Shown here piece by piece: positions 21,501-32,620 of a stretch of DNA of 64,000 nucleotides. The stretch is from Tethya wilhelma (Eukaryota > Porifera > Demospongiae > Tethyida > Tethyidae). The notes under the pieces are model-generated. The model saw nothing but the letters and a program-made list of their open reading frames with translations, did no database searches and was not told the origin of the DNA. The stretch's first letter is position 1, and each line of letters opens with the position of its first letter. Location of the stretch: NCBI GenBank assembly GCA_964030475.1, contig CAXIPT010000017.1, positions 214,816 to 278,815 on the forward strand, written 5' to 3'. The translations under genes were made by a program, and so were the position numbers.

Positions 21501-23534
21501 ATTTTTCTGTGGTTGTCCCGAAAGTTCTGTACATGTGATAATGCTATATTTGTAAGCTTGAATTGACTCTTGTTGTTCCTGTATATAGACTGGTTCTGGA
21601 AAGACCTTCACTATGGAGGGCCCCCCAGCTGTGGTTGAGGGGGCCTCTCTCCTCCCCCCAGTGGGGGTCACTGAGGACAGGAGGGGGATGATCCCCCGGG
21701 CAGTGGAGCAGGTGTTCACCAGCGCCAGGGGGCTGAGAGAGAAAGGATGGGAGGTAAGGGGATAGCTATAGAAAAAAGATGATAAGTATTTTTCAATATT
21801 ACGATGTTACTGTTGTTTGAGAATTTGCAGATTTTCATTCAGTATTTCTGTGTTTAATTTCTTGTAAAGTTCAAGCCTTCATAGCAATGCAATATATCAA
21901 AATGTCCTGGTTTTGGACACCAAAACTTATATCAATATTCAGGAATTCCTGTATCACATGTCTTTTTTACATTGTACTGACTCTCTCTCACACACACACT
22001 CACATATGCAGTACACTATGGAGGCATCGTTTCTTGAGATCTATAATGAAACGATCAGGGACCTCCTCTCCTCAAGCTCCACCCCTTCCCAGTCGCATGA
22101 CATCAAGAGAGACCCCCATACGTCTGGGGAGGTCTATGTCACCAACCTCACACCAGTGGCCGTCACATCAGAGAAACAGGTGAGTGAGGAGTGACTAGCT
22201 TTGTTCTCAGGCTCCACTTTCACAAATATTAGAAAATACTCACCTAGGAGGACTTCACTTCTTATAATTCAAAGCATGGTTTTCAAACTAGAATGCTTTA
22301 TAAGTGTGTAGCTAGCTTGCACACTTAAGTCCTTGACTAGTGTCATGTGTGAGTCATAACTATCATGTTTGAGTTATAACTCACATACTTGCATTCATGC
22401 ATGTACTTTCATTTACTTGTGTTCTTTACTGTAGGTTGAGAGTCTGTTGGAGAGGGCTGCTAAGAACAGGGCAGTGGCTGCCACCCTCTGTAATGAGAGG
22501 TCCTCACGGAGCCACTCTGTCTTCAGACTGAAGCTGACTGGGAAGAATGAAGGCACTGGGGAGAGTTGCAGAGGTGAGCAAATTTGACAATAATGTTTGA
22601 GCTGTGACTATCAAAAATCAACATCCCTAGCAAGTAATATACAGGGAGGGTGGGGCTCATTCCTTTTCAAACCTTGCATGACTATAGAAGGAATAGAATC
22701 TATTTCAAGGGACACCTGGGGTGTATTTCATAATCTGACTTTTACGAATCAACTTCGATATTGATGTTCACATGTGTATCTCTGTAGGCACCCTCAACCT
22801 GATAGACCTGGCTGGCTCTGAGAGGCTGACCAGCTCTGGCTCTGTGGGAGAGAGACTCAAGGAGACCAAGAACATCAACAAGAGTCTCAGTAACCTAGGT
22901 GAGGAACTGGCCTTTTACTGGGTTTTATGTTATTAAATCAATGACAAGAGCCTGGTTTGTAAAGCTAGAAATTACACACACATGCAACATTCACAATTAT
23001 GCCAGATCTCACATGACTTTTGAAGTAAATTAACCTATTCTGTCATTTGTCCCTCTCTTTCTCTACCATCATGTATCCGTGCAGGTAATGTGATCATGGC
23101 TCTGGCCAACAAGGATCAACATGTTCCTTACAGGAACTCCAAACTTACTTATCTCTTACAGAACTCCCTTGGGGGGAATAGTAAAACGTAAGACAATCTA
23201 ATTTATGTACATGGGCTCTTTGAATTTACATTATGTTATGTTCACATTATTTCTCATACAGCCTCATGTTTGTCAATATCTCTCCTCGGGCTGACTCCTA
23301 TCAAGAGACACTCTGTTCTCTTAGATTTGCCACCAAGGTGAGTGTGTGTGCGTGTGTGAGTGTGTGAGTGTGTGCGTGTGCGTGTGTATGTGTGCACGTG
23401 TGTGCGTGTTTGTGTGTGTGTGTGTGTGTGTGTGATTATCTCAATCCACCTATAGTAATTATGATTTTTTTTTTTACGTATATGTGCAGGTTAATCAGTG
23501 CAACATCGGCACAGCTAGAAAGGCTGCAAAATGA
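18599..23534 (+). CDS. KIFC1: Kinesin-14 (KIFC1/Ncd-type C-terminal motor), 16 exons
   Basis: Exons 18599-18610, 18670-18792, 18987-19301, 19482-19550, 19628-19738, 20033-20263, 20541-20709, 20887-21080, 21215-21376, 21589-21753, 22012-22179, 22435-22573, 22788-22898, 23085-23187, 23262-23337 and 23490-23534 join to 730 residues (human KIFC1 has 673). A basic Ser/Thr/Lys tail (residues 1-150, KRPKLD) precedes coiled coil (about 160-343) and then the motor, entered through [15 protein letters not shown], the kinesin-14 neck. The ATPase motifs are GQTGSGKT (about 461), NERSSRSH and DLAGSE. The end [14 protein letters not shown] is typical of minus-end motors. It should crosslink spindle microtubules. 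A Ser-rich insert follows the first motor strand. Exon 1 codes only four residues. Confidence 0.95.
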
Positions 23535-24087
23535 ACACATTTTATTATATTAATGATTATGTTGAATGTAACACATAAAACTTGAATACACATAATTAGA
23601 ATTTATCATGCCAGAAAGTTTCTCTAAAGTAACTATTAATTTATTTTTTTTTCTGTTAAGAAATTATACACTTTGATGGTCCATATAGATTAAGTTCTTT
23701 GTAGAACACTGACGTTTGAATAGTCATGTCATAGAAGCTGCCATCATAGCGAAAGTTCTGGGAAAGAGTTATGCCTTACCCGTTAACAATTGAGGTTTCA
23801 CGATGACGGTGCACGCCACTGCTGAGCGAAAAAGGGAAAAGGGAATGGGGCATTTACCTAATTCATTAAATTTTTTGCCACGCCTGATTGCACCGTGTGG
23901 TAGCAAGGGAAGGGGTGGGGCTCACTGAGGTTATAGGCTCTGTGACTTGGAAAGAGACTGACAGAGACTATGAATAGTTATAGAGAATTGCACGTAGACT
24001 ATATTTATTAGGCTGGCAGTGTTGGTAGAAAAAACACTTTTATCAAGTTTTGTATGTCTTAATTTATGATCAAGATTCAGTAAGAAA
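23535..24087. other. Intergenic between kinesin-14 and the T5orf172 gene
   Basis: 550 bp, with no repeat or exon that I can support. It presumably contains the kinesin 3' UTR and the next promoter. Confidence 0.55.
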
Positions 24088-24570
24088 ATGCAAGATTCAG
24101 CTGCAGTGGAACCCATAGCTGCTGATTTTGAATTTGAAGAATTGGCTGCTGCTAAAACTGATAAAGGATACATCTATTTGATTCGACAAATGAATGCAAA
24201 GCAAACTGCACCATCTGGATTCTTTAAAGTTGGCCTCTCAGTAGATCCAAAGAAACGCTTGGGTAATCTGCAGACAGGTAATCCCTACAAATTAGAGTTT
24301 GTTTTGGATGATGATGGTAAACCACTTTGGAAGGATGTACCTAATATGCTAAGAGCAGAGCAGAGAGCCCATAAAGCTTTGAGCTCAATCCAGGGCATCA
24401 CTGAAGTTAAGTTTGGAGGTGGGAGAGAATGGTTCATGACCAGTAATGAGTTACTTATCAGAGACCAATTTGAAAAAGTTCTGGGACTCAAAAAACCTGG
24501 AGCAATGACTGAAACATCTAAACTTGAGAATGAATTAAGTGCACTTGCTGTGAGTGAGGATTCCCAGTAA
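24088..24570 (+). CDS. T5orf172 (GIY-YIG-related) domain protein
   Basis: Intronless, 160 residues. Residues 27-130 fit the T5orf172/Mug113 family, a GIY-YIG-related fold: KGYIYLIRQ, then FFKVGLSVDPKKRLGNLQTGNP, AEQRAHKAL and finally GGREWFMTS. The layout (Y-x-Y strand, KVG in place of YIG, the R of the helix, a Glu, and a terminal REWF) matches domains common in phages, bacteria and scattered eukaryotes. Biochemical role is uncertain: either nuclease or DNA-binding activity is possible. The first 26 residues are acidic and the last 30 lack a motif. The absence of introns beside a 16-exon gene, and a family better known from phages and microbes, allow horizontal transfer or retroposition, but related animal proteins exist. 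Start chosen at the first ATG. Confidence 0.8.
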   Translation: MQDSAAVEPIAADFEFEELAAAKTDKGYIYLIRQMNAKQTAPSGFFKVGLSVDPKKRLGNLQTGNPYKLEFVLDDDGKPLWKDVPNMLRAEQRAHKALSSIQGITEVKFGGGREWFMTSNELLIRDQFEKVLGLKKPGAMTETSKLENELSALAVSEDSQ

Positions 24571-25011
24571 ACATGTAGTACTAAGAAATTTAAAAGCAAA
24601 CACTTTTAATTGAGTTCTTTCTTGTTTTATTTTAGTTATAATATAGACTTACTGAAATAATGTTAGAATGTGTTTATTATAAATTAATAACAAGTTGCAT
24701 GCAATTAAGTTGTTTATTATTGAAGGACAAAAAAAACAACTATAATAAGAGTGCTCTACATGCATATATAATTATGTTGACTGCATGTACAGTAATTATC
24801 ATACAATCATGCTGGTTTAATTTTACTTTTCCATCTCCTTTTGGCTATAGCATGCACTCAGCTGCCAGATCATGCATGGAGTCAATTACACAAAATTAAC
24901 ACTGTTTACTATACAGGAAGAGAAGAAGGCAATAAAACAGGACTTAATCACTGGCGTGTGCAATACTGCTGCGTGCTGCACGGTGAGGGGTATCACATGT
25001 ATAGCCTCGAC

Positions 25012-25606
25012 CTCGTTCCTAGCCTCGTCCCCAGGCCCAAAAGAGGGCCTGGTACACACTGTTTGCGCATGCGCGTAATTATCGCCGTGAAACCACATGG
25101 TTTTGAGAAGATTTGTGGGTACCGGGTGTGTTCATAGATGACGTATGTATATCGAACGCTAAACGAGTTCTAGGGTCTCTTGGAAAGCTTCTGTGAGCCT
25201 ATTTAGACTTAGTAGTTGTAGAGAAACTAATCGAGTAGTACCTCATTAGATCAAGAAGCTTACAACCAACATCTGCGTTGGCAAAGTTGACAAAATTGTC
25301 AGTGGTGAATGTCTGTGTCTTGAAATACCACAAAAACTAATTCAAAGTGATAGATAGGTAGAAATACATCCAGCGATCTACTCTAAGCAACAAAACTTTG
25401 GCTAAAAATACTTCTATTCGGTGAATCACTTTTTCTTCATACTTTTAGAATGGGGGTCCAAGGTACATTAATTGAGAAGTGACGTCAAAGTATACGGACG
25501 TGTGTCGATAGTTTTCAATCGCCCTGGAATTCCAGGGCGATTAAGCGCATGCGCAAACAGTGTGTACCAGGCCCTCTCTTTGCGGGCCTGGGAACGAGGC
25601 TACCTC
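25012..25606. mobile_element. Foldback element of about 590 bp upstream of the first SNTX-like gene
   Basis: Arms 25012-25074 and 25543-25606 are inverted copies of about 60 bp, both containing CCTGGTACACACTGTTTGCG and the palindrome GCGCATGCGC. A further small inverted pair (25681-25741, AGCCTCGT...ACGAGGCT) belongs to the same family. The element ends about 140 bp before the TATA box of the SNTX-like gene. Confidence 0.7.
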
Positions 25607-25748
25607 GTTCCCAGGCCCAAACGATCGATTGTACGAAGCTATCACATGCATGGATGGCGGCGCCGCCGCGCGGCCTTAATACGAGTGCGATTGTGTATAG
25701 CCTCGTCTCTGGCCTCGTCCCCAGGCCTGGGAACGAGGCTAGATCGTG

Positions 25749-25756
25749 TATAAAAG
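25749..25756 (+). promoter_or_regulatory. TATA box of SNTX-like gene 1
   Basis: TATAAAAG, 146 bp before the ATG at 25895. The same octamer precedes the other two SNTX-like genes. Confidence 0.7.
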
Positions 25757-25894
25757 AAACGGTCTAGATAGCTGGAGCTCATTCCATCCGATCTTCGACA
25801 CTGAGATCCAAGGGATAAATGCTCTTCCTTCACTTGTTTTTTTGTTTGTTTTTTTTTTTTCATCGTCACGGTCCACTGATTGATAGCAACAAAA

Positions 25895-28126
25895 ATGTCC
25901 AGCACTGTTGAGACAAAAGAAATGGCTGCTCTCGGGAGGCCATTTGAAGTTGGGATGCTCTATGATTGTCGCTCGAACGAACTCATTGAAGGTGTGACAC
26001 TCTGGGATCCTGAGAGGATCAAGGAAGGGAGCGACCCGCCTAAAAAGCAAGAAACCTCGCAGTTCGAAATTATTGCAGAAGACAGCATCCAAAACAAGTT
26101 GTCTAGTCTAAATGTTGAAGCATCATTGAGCTTCGAGGCAATGGGAGGTTTGATCGATATTTCTGGCTCAGCAAAATATTTGAAAGACAGTCGCAAGTCT
26201 AGCCAACAAGCCCGTGTTACATTGCACTACTCTATGACCTCACATGTTGAAAAACTCAACATGAATGCCTTAGCTACCACAAAAATTCAACACCGTGATA
26301 TTTTTGATATAGGTGTTGCCACTCATGTTGTTACTGGTGTTGAATATGGTGCTCGGGCATTTTTTGTGTTTGACCAGCAATGCTCTTCAAGTGAAACTGT
26401 TCAAAAGGTTTCGGGAAAGTTGCATGTTCTCGTCAAAAAAATACCTACGATCAAAATTGAAGGTGACGGTAAGCTTGACATAAACGACGAAGATAAGGAA
26501 AATGCACAAAAATTTGGGTGCACTTTCATTAGTGATGTCAATCTTGATGAACTCCCTAGCTCTTACAAGCAAGCTATACAAGCCTACCATTGCCTACCTG
26601 ATAAAATCCGTGGTGGTGCACAACCTGGGGAAAATCCACGCAATGTTGTTCCTCAGAAAGTTTGGCTCTACCCTCTATGCAAGCTTGATAGCAGAGCAGC
26701 TAAATTCGTGAGAGAAATTGACACCATACTTGTAACAAAAGCGCAACAAGTTGTTGAAAGTTTACAGGAAGCAGAACGCAAAGTTGTAGCTCTTCAGAAA
26801 ACAGAGGCAAGCAAATGCTTTTTGAAAATAAAGGATCAGCTTGTAAAGTTTGAAGAAAAAATCAATGAATACAAGCTTCAGCTAGTGACAAAAGAATTTC
26901 TTCCGCTCGTACGAAAAATCCAGGAAGGTACAAAACAGGAAGCTGATTTTGAGAAGGTTCTAAGCCAACATGAAAAGTCTCCTTACGTTAAGACTAGCTT
27001 GTTCCCTTGGCTAAAAGAAAAAGAGCAAGAAATCAAAAGTTTGGATTTATACATTAAGCCACTATCCAAGTGTGAAAAGATCCAATTTGCTACCTCCATG
27101 GGAGAGCTTCAATTAGAAATGCTGGAATACAATGTTGGAAACTTGGTTTGCCTAGAGCTTGTTGTACCACAAAATTACGATTCCAATGGAACTTTGAAAG
27201 AGATGATTCTACATCAATCTGATGGTGGTGCTAGACAAGATGATCATCAACAATCAGAGAGGTACCCCCATGACCTAATACCCAACATGATACAGAGTAG
27301 AAAAAATTTCCAGGAGCTTGTTAATTCTGACGCCACCAGAGTGTTTGAGGAGCTTGCTGCACTAACTGGCAACAAAGATTGCCACAAATATGCCAATGCA
27401 AACTACTCTGAAAAGGAAGAAGAGCTCAAATTCATTGTCCTAATTTGCAATGATTCAGAAGAGCCAAAAAATCCGGAAGAATATGGAGCAAAAATTGTAT
27501 TCTACCACCAAGGACGACTAGAGAAGTTCCAGGAGCCAAGTAGACCAGCCAAGCCTCATGTGGCTTACACAACACACAACAGTATTATGCTATATTTTCA
27601 TGAGGGTCTTGCAAACAATTTGGAGGTGCACTATCAAGCTGAAGGGATGAAAGGATCAGAAGTAAAACGTCAAGATGGTAAAAGCAAGTATATTGAACTC
27701 AGTCCTTTGAAGCCCAAAACAACCTACAACATTAAATTACATGCTACTTATCTTCTAACTGGCAAATCTGTGGAAAGTGATTCGACTAAAAAAGCAACCC
27801 AAGCCAATGTGCTGAAGCTGCATATGAAGAAAGGTCAAGAGTCTCGTGAATACTCACGCATACAAGATGACAAATCTGATGGCAGGTACACATGGCTCTG
27901 TACTAAGGATAAATCAAGGATAAAGTTCAAGCATTATGCCAAAACTAGTGTCTCACGATGGATCATCAAGTCCGCTAACAGTTCCATCGAGACAACTTCC
28001 ACAGAGCAACCTCCAGTTGATGCCCCTTACAATGCTGATTGGCCTTCTCCCTACCAAATTACAGGGATATTGCTGGCAAAGGATAATAGATGGAGGCCTT
28101 TTCGAAAAGAACTAGTAGACAATTAG
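25895..28126 (+). CDS. Stonustoxin-like (SNTX/MACPF superfamily) protein 1
   Basis: Intronless, 743 residues from the ATG at 25895; the frame extends five codons upstream without an ATG. The N-terminus (AALGRPFEVGMLYDCRS, then GVTLWD) is the hallmark of the SNTX family. By family knowledge, residues 1-265 form the pore-type MACPF-like domain, about 266-385 a helical FAT-like domain, and about 386-520 a thioredoxin-like domain. Then comes an FN3-like domain (about 545-640, ending TTYNIKLHATY) and a Trp-rich C-terminal module of about 100 residues (PYNADWPSPY). Fish stonustoxins end in PRY-SPRY instead. No signal peptide is visible, so intracellular location or unconventional release is inferred. 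Members occur widely in non-venomous animals, so a venom role should not be assumed. Confidence 0.85.
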   Translation: MSSTVETKEMAALGRPFEVGMLYDCRSNELIEGVTLWDPERIKEGSDPPKKQETSQFEIIAEDSIQNKLSSLNVEASLSFEAMGGLIDISGSAKYLKDSRKSSQQARVTLHYSMTSHVEKLNMNALATTKIQHRDIFDIGVATHVVTGVEYGARAFFVFDQQCSSSETVQKVSGKLHVLVKKIPTIKIEGDGKLDINDEDKENAQKFGCTFISDVNLDELPSSYKQAIQAYHCLPDKIRGGAQPGENPRNVVPQKVWLYPLCKLDSRAAKFVREIDTILVTKAQQVVESLQEAERKVVALQKTEASKCFLKIKDQLVKFEEKINEYKLQLVTKEFLPLVRKIQEGTKQEADFEKVLSQHEKSPYVKTSLFPWLKEKEQEIKSLDLYIKPLSKCEKIQFATSMGELQLEMLEYNVGNLVCLELVVPQNYDSNGTLKEMILHQSDGGARQDDHQQSERYPHDLIPNMIQSRKNFQELVNSDATRVFEELAALTGNKDCHKYANANYSEKEEELKFIVLICNDSEEPKNPEEYGAKIVFYHQGRLEKFQEPSRPAKPHVAYTTHNSIMLYFHEGLANNLEVHYQAEGMKGSEVKRQDGKSKYIELSPLKPKTTYNIKLHATYLLTGKSVESDSTKKATQANVLKLHMKKGQESREYSRIQDDKSDGRYTWLCTKDKSRIKFKHYAKTSVSRWIIKSANSSIETTSTEQPPVDAPYNADWPSPYQITGILLAKDNRWRPFRKELVDN

Positions 28127-28484
28127 CAACAGAACATGCATGCACACTTATAAGTTAATTACAGTAACTGTACATTGAAGGTATACGGCATAAAAAATTT
28201 ATTGTTTTATATTAATAATTATAATAATTATTATTATTATTGAGTTAATGCGCATCATACATTATTATATAAAATGTATTTACTGAGTTATTAATTTTTT
28301 AGTAATATGCATGATTATATATGTATAAAATTATTGATTATTCGTAATCCAAGTATTCTAACTCTAAAGTTTTGTACACATATTAATTATAGAAAATTTA
28401 TAGTCCACATATTAATTTTACTCTGATTATTCTTATTGTTGAGTTGTTTATAATAAATTGCGTATTATACCATGCAGGTCCTAT

Positions 28485-28519
<35 letters not shown>

Positions 28520-29212
28520 AAATTTTATAATAATATATAATCTTAGTCAAGCATTGCTACGTACAGAGGCCTTTTGTTGAGTTTGTATGCACTTAGAGTG
28601 TGCACATTTAAATAATTAATGAGATTTTTATTGTGATCTTAATTGTTTGCAAGCATAAATTAAATTAAAAATGACTGCATGCCTGATAAAACTCATAAAT
28701 TGATACACAAGCACAGCATTGCACATGGTCTCAGGTGTGAGTTAAAAAAAGAGAGATGGAAGGAGATTGATGATATGAAGACAAAGATCAAAGTGAATCA
28801 AGCTCACACTCACAAGCTCAAGCTGTCGAATCTAGCAGGCAGGAAGAGGAAGGGGAAGTAGTTGACAAACCACGCCACAAACCCAACAATGAGACCGATG
28901 CGAGCTGAATCAAACCAGACACTGGATGATTGTGTGTGTGTGTGTGCGAATGAGAGAGAGGTGTGAGTTCTGCACTGCAAGTAAGAGTCCCTGCAGCCAG
29001 CTAAGGTATTATAGTAGACTACTCTTACTAGTCATACAATCATGCATGCATGTACACCATGTTGTACTCAGACACATGCCACTTGCATGCCATGCCACAA
29101 ATTGAGTTTATTTACCACACACAAAAAAAAAAAACACTGTTGTTTTCATTAGCTATATTATTAATTATTATAATATCTAAACTAAAACCCTTAGCTATTA
29201 GCTAAAGGTATG
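28127..29212. other. AT-rich intergenic DNA
   Basis: Contains (ATT)n at 28490-28516 and (TG)n at 28931-28946. A 60-codon frame at 28679-28861 has no recognisable similarity. No gene is supported. Confidence 0.6.
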
Positions 29213-29411
29213 TACAGTGAAACCTCCGAACAAAGGACACTTTGGAGACAATATAAATTCAGCTTGTTTGTCCTTTATAGAGAGGTTGTCCTCTTCTCGG
29301 AGGTTCTGTTTATATTGCTACAATATAGGGAATTGGAATATTTGGGAACCAAGAATTGTCCTTTGTTGAGAGGTTTATAATACAGTGTCCCTATCTCGGA
29401 GGGTCCACTAT
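29213..29411 (+). mobile_element. pogo/Tigger-like MITE, copy A
   Basis: Begins TACAGTGAAACCTCCGAAC and ends TCTCGGAGGGTCCACTAT, an imperfect inverted match to the start. The CAGTGAAACCTC end resembles pogo/Tigger termini (family knowledge). Copies lie at 30349-30562 (inverted) and 33779-33997. Confidence 0.65.
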
Positions 29412-29663
29412 CGAAGGTTATTACTAACTGGACACAAATCATCTAAACCACATGTTTCAACTTTCAAGTTTCATAAAGGTGTGTTTGAAGTTAACTATAA
29501 AAGGATATCACAACTGATCGATCAATAAGTAAAACTAACCAATTTCAAAATGGGCCATGCGCCAATAAGTAATAATCAGTAGTTAGCAACATAATATTAT
29601 AAGATTGAATATAAAGCTTGAAACTATCAAACAGTGAAATACAATTTAATGACCGTGACTAAA

Positions 29664-29947
29664 CATGCAATGCATAATGAATCTTACAAAAAAAGTCACG
29701 CCACTTTCTTCCTCGTACATTCACATGTATGCCATCAGGTACATGATTGAGTTCTGATAAGTCGATAAATTCCTTTATTTTAGTAGTGGCCCCCCAGCAG
29801 TACACAGCCCCACCTGAGCCAGCCGAGACAAAGTATCCTAGCAACAATCGCTATAATAGGCAAATTGATTCTGATTCATGTGTGACAGCCATACACCTGC
29901 ACATAATTATATAAAAAAAGATAAACAAATACTCCCCTAAAGTCAGG
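29664..29947 (+). repeat. Dispersed X-box-like repeat, copy 3
   Basis: A long copy: head with CTTACAAAAAAAGTCACGCC, middle GTCGATAAATTCC and AGTAGTGGC, core GTATCCTAGCAACAATCGCT at 29833-29852, tail TTCATGTGTGACAGC and ATAAACAAATACTCCCCTAA. Confidence 0.85.
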
Positions 29948-30085
29948 TACTCACCAGTACACAACCCCAACTGAGCCACCGACACAAAGTATCCTAGCAA
30001 CAATCGCTTTAGCAAATCGATTCATGTGTGACAGCTTAAACCTCATGCATGTGTGTATAGATAAACAAATACTCCCCTAAAGTCA
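29948..30085 (+). repeat. Dispersed X-box-like repeat, copy 4 (3' half)
   Basis: Starts at the CCAGTACACAACCCC segment directly after copy 3. The core GTATCCTAGCAACAATCGCT is at 29989-30008, followed by the standard tail. It forms a tandem with copy 3. Confidence 0.85.
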
Positions 30086-30348
30086 TATAATGATATAATT
30101 ATATGCATGCATAAAATTAAAAAAAAAATTTATAACATCATTTCATGCATAGGACACACATGTAAACTTTTGACCATGCATGCTATTAACAATATTATTA
30201 AAAACAAAAATGATTTCTGCATAGAATAATTATGTCTATAAGCTACATTAACCTCCAAACAAAGTGTGCTTTGGGGACAGTACTTGCTTGTCATTTGTAT
30301 AGAGAGGATGTGTACAAGTTTGCAAGCTGAAAAATCTAATAATCAATA

Positions 30349-30562
30349 CAGTAGAATCTCAGATATATAGTGCCCCCTCTGAGATAGGGATACTGTATTA
30401 TAAACCTCCCAACAAAGGACGATTCTTGGTTCCCAAATATTCCAATTTCCTAATAGCAATATAAACAGAACCTCTGAGAAGCCTCTCTACAAAAGACAAT
30501 CAAGCTAAACTTATATTGTCCCCAATTAAATTGTCCTTCATTCGGAGGGTTAATTCACTGTA
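30349..30562 (-). mobile_element. pogo/Tigger-like MITE, copy B (inverted)
   Basis: Reverse complement of the 29213 element over its full length with many substitutions. A partial direct copy precedes it at about 30246-30315. Confidence 0.65.
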
Positions 30563-30604
30563 TATAGATGCAAATATTATTATTAATCAATGCAACATGT
30601 GCAT

Positions 30605-30960
30605 GCATGCATGTAGACACACATTATGGTATACGGTATACACCTCTTACAAACAAAACACAATAAATGAATTTTATAAAAGTCACACCATTTCCTCATC
30701 AACAAATAATCAGTTCGATCGATAAAGTCGATAAATTCACTCTATTATTCATTAGCATGTAGTGGCGCCACTCGCCAGTACACAACCCCATGCAACTGAG
30801 CCGCCGAGACAAAGTATCCTAGCAACAATCGCTATAGCAAATTGATTCATGTGTGACAGCTTAAACCTCATGCATGTGTGTATAGATAAACAAACCCTCC
30901 CCTAAAGTCGTGATGCATATATTATGAGGACACCCACATGCAATAAATTTAACTTGACCG
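30605..30960 (+). repeat. Dispersed X-box-like repeat, copy 5
   Basis: Full-length copy including the extended head (ACACACATTATGG, TACACCTCTTACAAAC). The core GTATCCTAGCAACAATCGCT is at 30814-30833. The tail runs through CTCCCCTAAAGTCG and AGGACACCCAC. Confidence 0.85.
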
Positions 30961-31213
30961 TCTATTAACAAAAATGAATCCACGCAGACTTCTGCACGTA
31001 TGGAATAAGTAATATAATTATAATACACATGCTAATAACACTCCCATGCAAGCTTGAGCTCAAATCTCTCATTAATTTAACATTAAAGCATTTAAGTCAG
31101 ATATGATTATTATATGTCCTTCACCGCATGCATGCAAGCTGACAAATCTGATACGTAATTGTAATTTATAAATAAATCAATAATATTATCGTCAATTGAC
31201 GCAACATGAATAA

Positions 31214-31437
31214 TACCGTATAGCGGGTAAACTTGGCAAGAATTAAATTTGGCGAAATGGCAAATTATTCTTCAAATTGCCAAATTAAAAATTGCCAAAC
31301 AGTTTAATACGCACGTGTGCCCATATAAACTATATATGCAGCGTACGGAATTGAATCGCCAAATTAAAAATCACCAATAATCCCAAAATAGGAATTCGCC
31401 AAATTTCAAGCCTGCCAAATTTACCCACTATACGGTA
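31214..31437. mobile_element. MITE with terminal inverted repeats of about 45 bp
   Basis: TACCGTATAGCGGGTAAACT at 31214 and the inverted ACCCACTATACGGTA ending at 31437. Inner arms repeat GCCAAATTAAAAAT-type words in both orientations. There is no coding frame. Confidence 0.75.
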
Positions 31438-31494
31438 CATGCTGCACATGCACGTATTACATCTATATAGACATATAATATAGTATACACCTCT

Positions 31495-31860
31495 CGCAAA
31501 GTCCTCATGCACCACATAACATTGTATACGTACAAAACATGCACAATAAATGAATTTTTACAAAAGCCAGTCACACCATTTCCTCATCCACATGCATGAC
31601 ATTATATAATTATCAGTTCTGATAAGCCAAGTAGATAAATTCATTCTATTATTCATTAGTAGTGGCGCCACTCGCCAGTACACAACCCCAACTGAGCCGC
31701 CGAGACAAAGTATCCTAGCAACAATCGCTATAGCAAATTGATTCATGTGTGACAACCATGCATAACTCATGCTTGTAAATAAACAAACACTCCCCTAAAT
31801 TCAGGTGGTCTGCATGCATATGAGGACAGTGTCAGGACACCCACAATTCTGCAAATTTCA
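31495..31860 (+). repeat. Dispersed X-box-like repeat, copy 6
   Basis: Full-length copy. The core GTATCCTAGCAACAATCGCT is at 31710-31729. The tail runs through ACTCCCCTAAATTCAGGTGG and AGGACACCCAC. Confidence 0.85.
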
Positions 31861-32396
31861 ATTTTGACTCTCATTAAGAAAAACAAACAACACTTGAAAA
31901 ATTTAATGACTTTTGCAAAGATTAGTTAATAAATTATGTGCCTGCATGTCCATTTTTAGACTGTCTTTGAAAAAAACTAGCATGCATGCTGACTATTTCT
32001 GAACGCAAATTAAGTGCTTATTCTTGCTAATATTTTTCCTAAAGTCAATCAGATGATTATTTTGCTAGGAATGTACCAAAAACAAAAATTATGATGTTGT
32101 ACACATCATTTTAACAGTGCATACTTATGCACACACTGGTGTATAAAACTGCTTGAAAGCCACCTGCAATAGCTCAGTTAAGTTCACTTTGGAGGATAGT
32201 AGCCTTTTCGTGTAACCAGTCATATCTCTAAACACGATGCATGCATGCATGTGATTGTAATCGCTACGAGCATACAATGCATGCACACATATTAGCCAAT
32301 AACACGTATACTGTAATGCTGCCGTGTATCATTATAAACTGCATGAACAATGAGCAAGCTTGAAAATGTAACATTAATTAATTCCTGCAATTATAT

Positions 32397-32620
32397 GATG
32401 CATGAAGACACATTACGGGATTATACATACACCCTGGCCTTGCAAGGTTCTCACCACAAAAAACAATAATTGAATGTATGGCATGAATTCCAACAAATTA
32501 AAGTCAAACCACTTCCTAATGTCATTATGTCTCTAAGACTGACAATTAGTCAATAAATTTCTTTTTTTTTTTTTTTTTTTTTTTTTTTTNAAAAAAATTA
32601 AAAAAATTAACAATAACAAA
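32397..32620 (+). repeat. Truncated head of the dispersed repeat ending in a poly-T/poly-A run
   Basis: Keeps GACACATTACGG, TCTCACCACAAAAAACAATAA and AAAGTCAAACCACTTCCTAA. It then breaks at a T homopolymer (32562-32589), one N (32590) and an A run. Confidence 0.6.

Noticed and set aside
28679..28861. 60-codon Lys-rich frame
   Set aside because: No family similarity, no splice partners, AT-rich flanks; chance frame.
29664..31860. CRISPR-like regularity of repeated segments
   Set aside because: Units are about 300 bp, irregularly spaced and diverged; this is a dispersed eukaryotic repeat.
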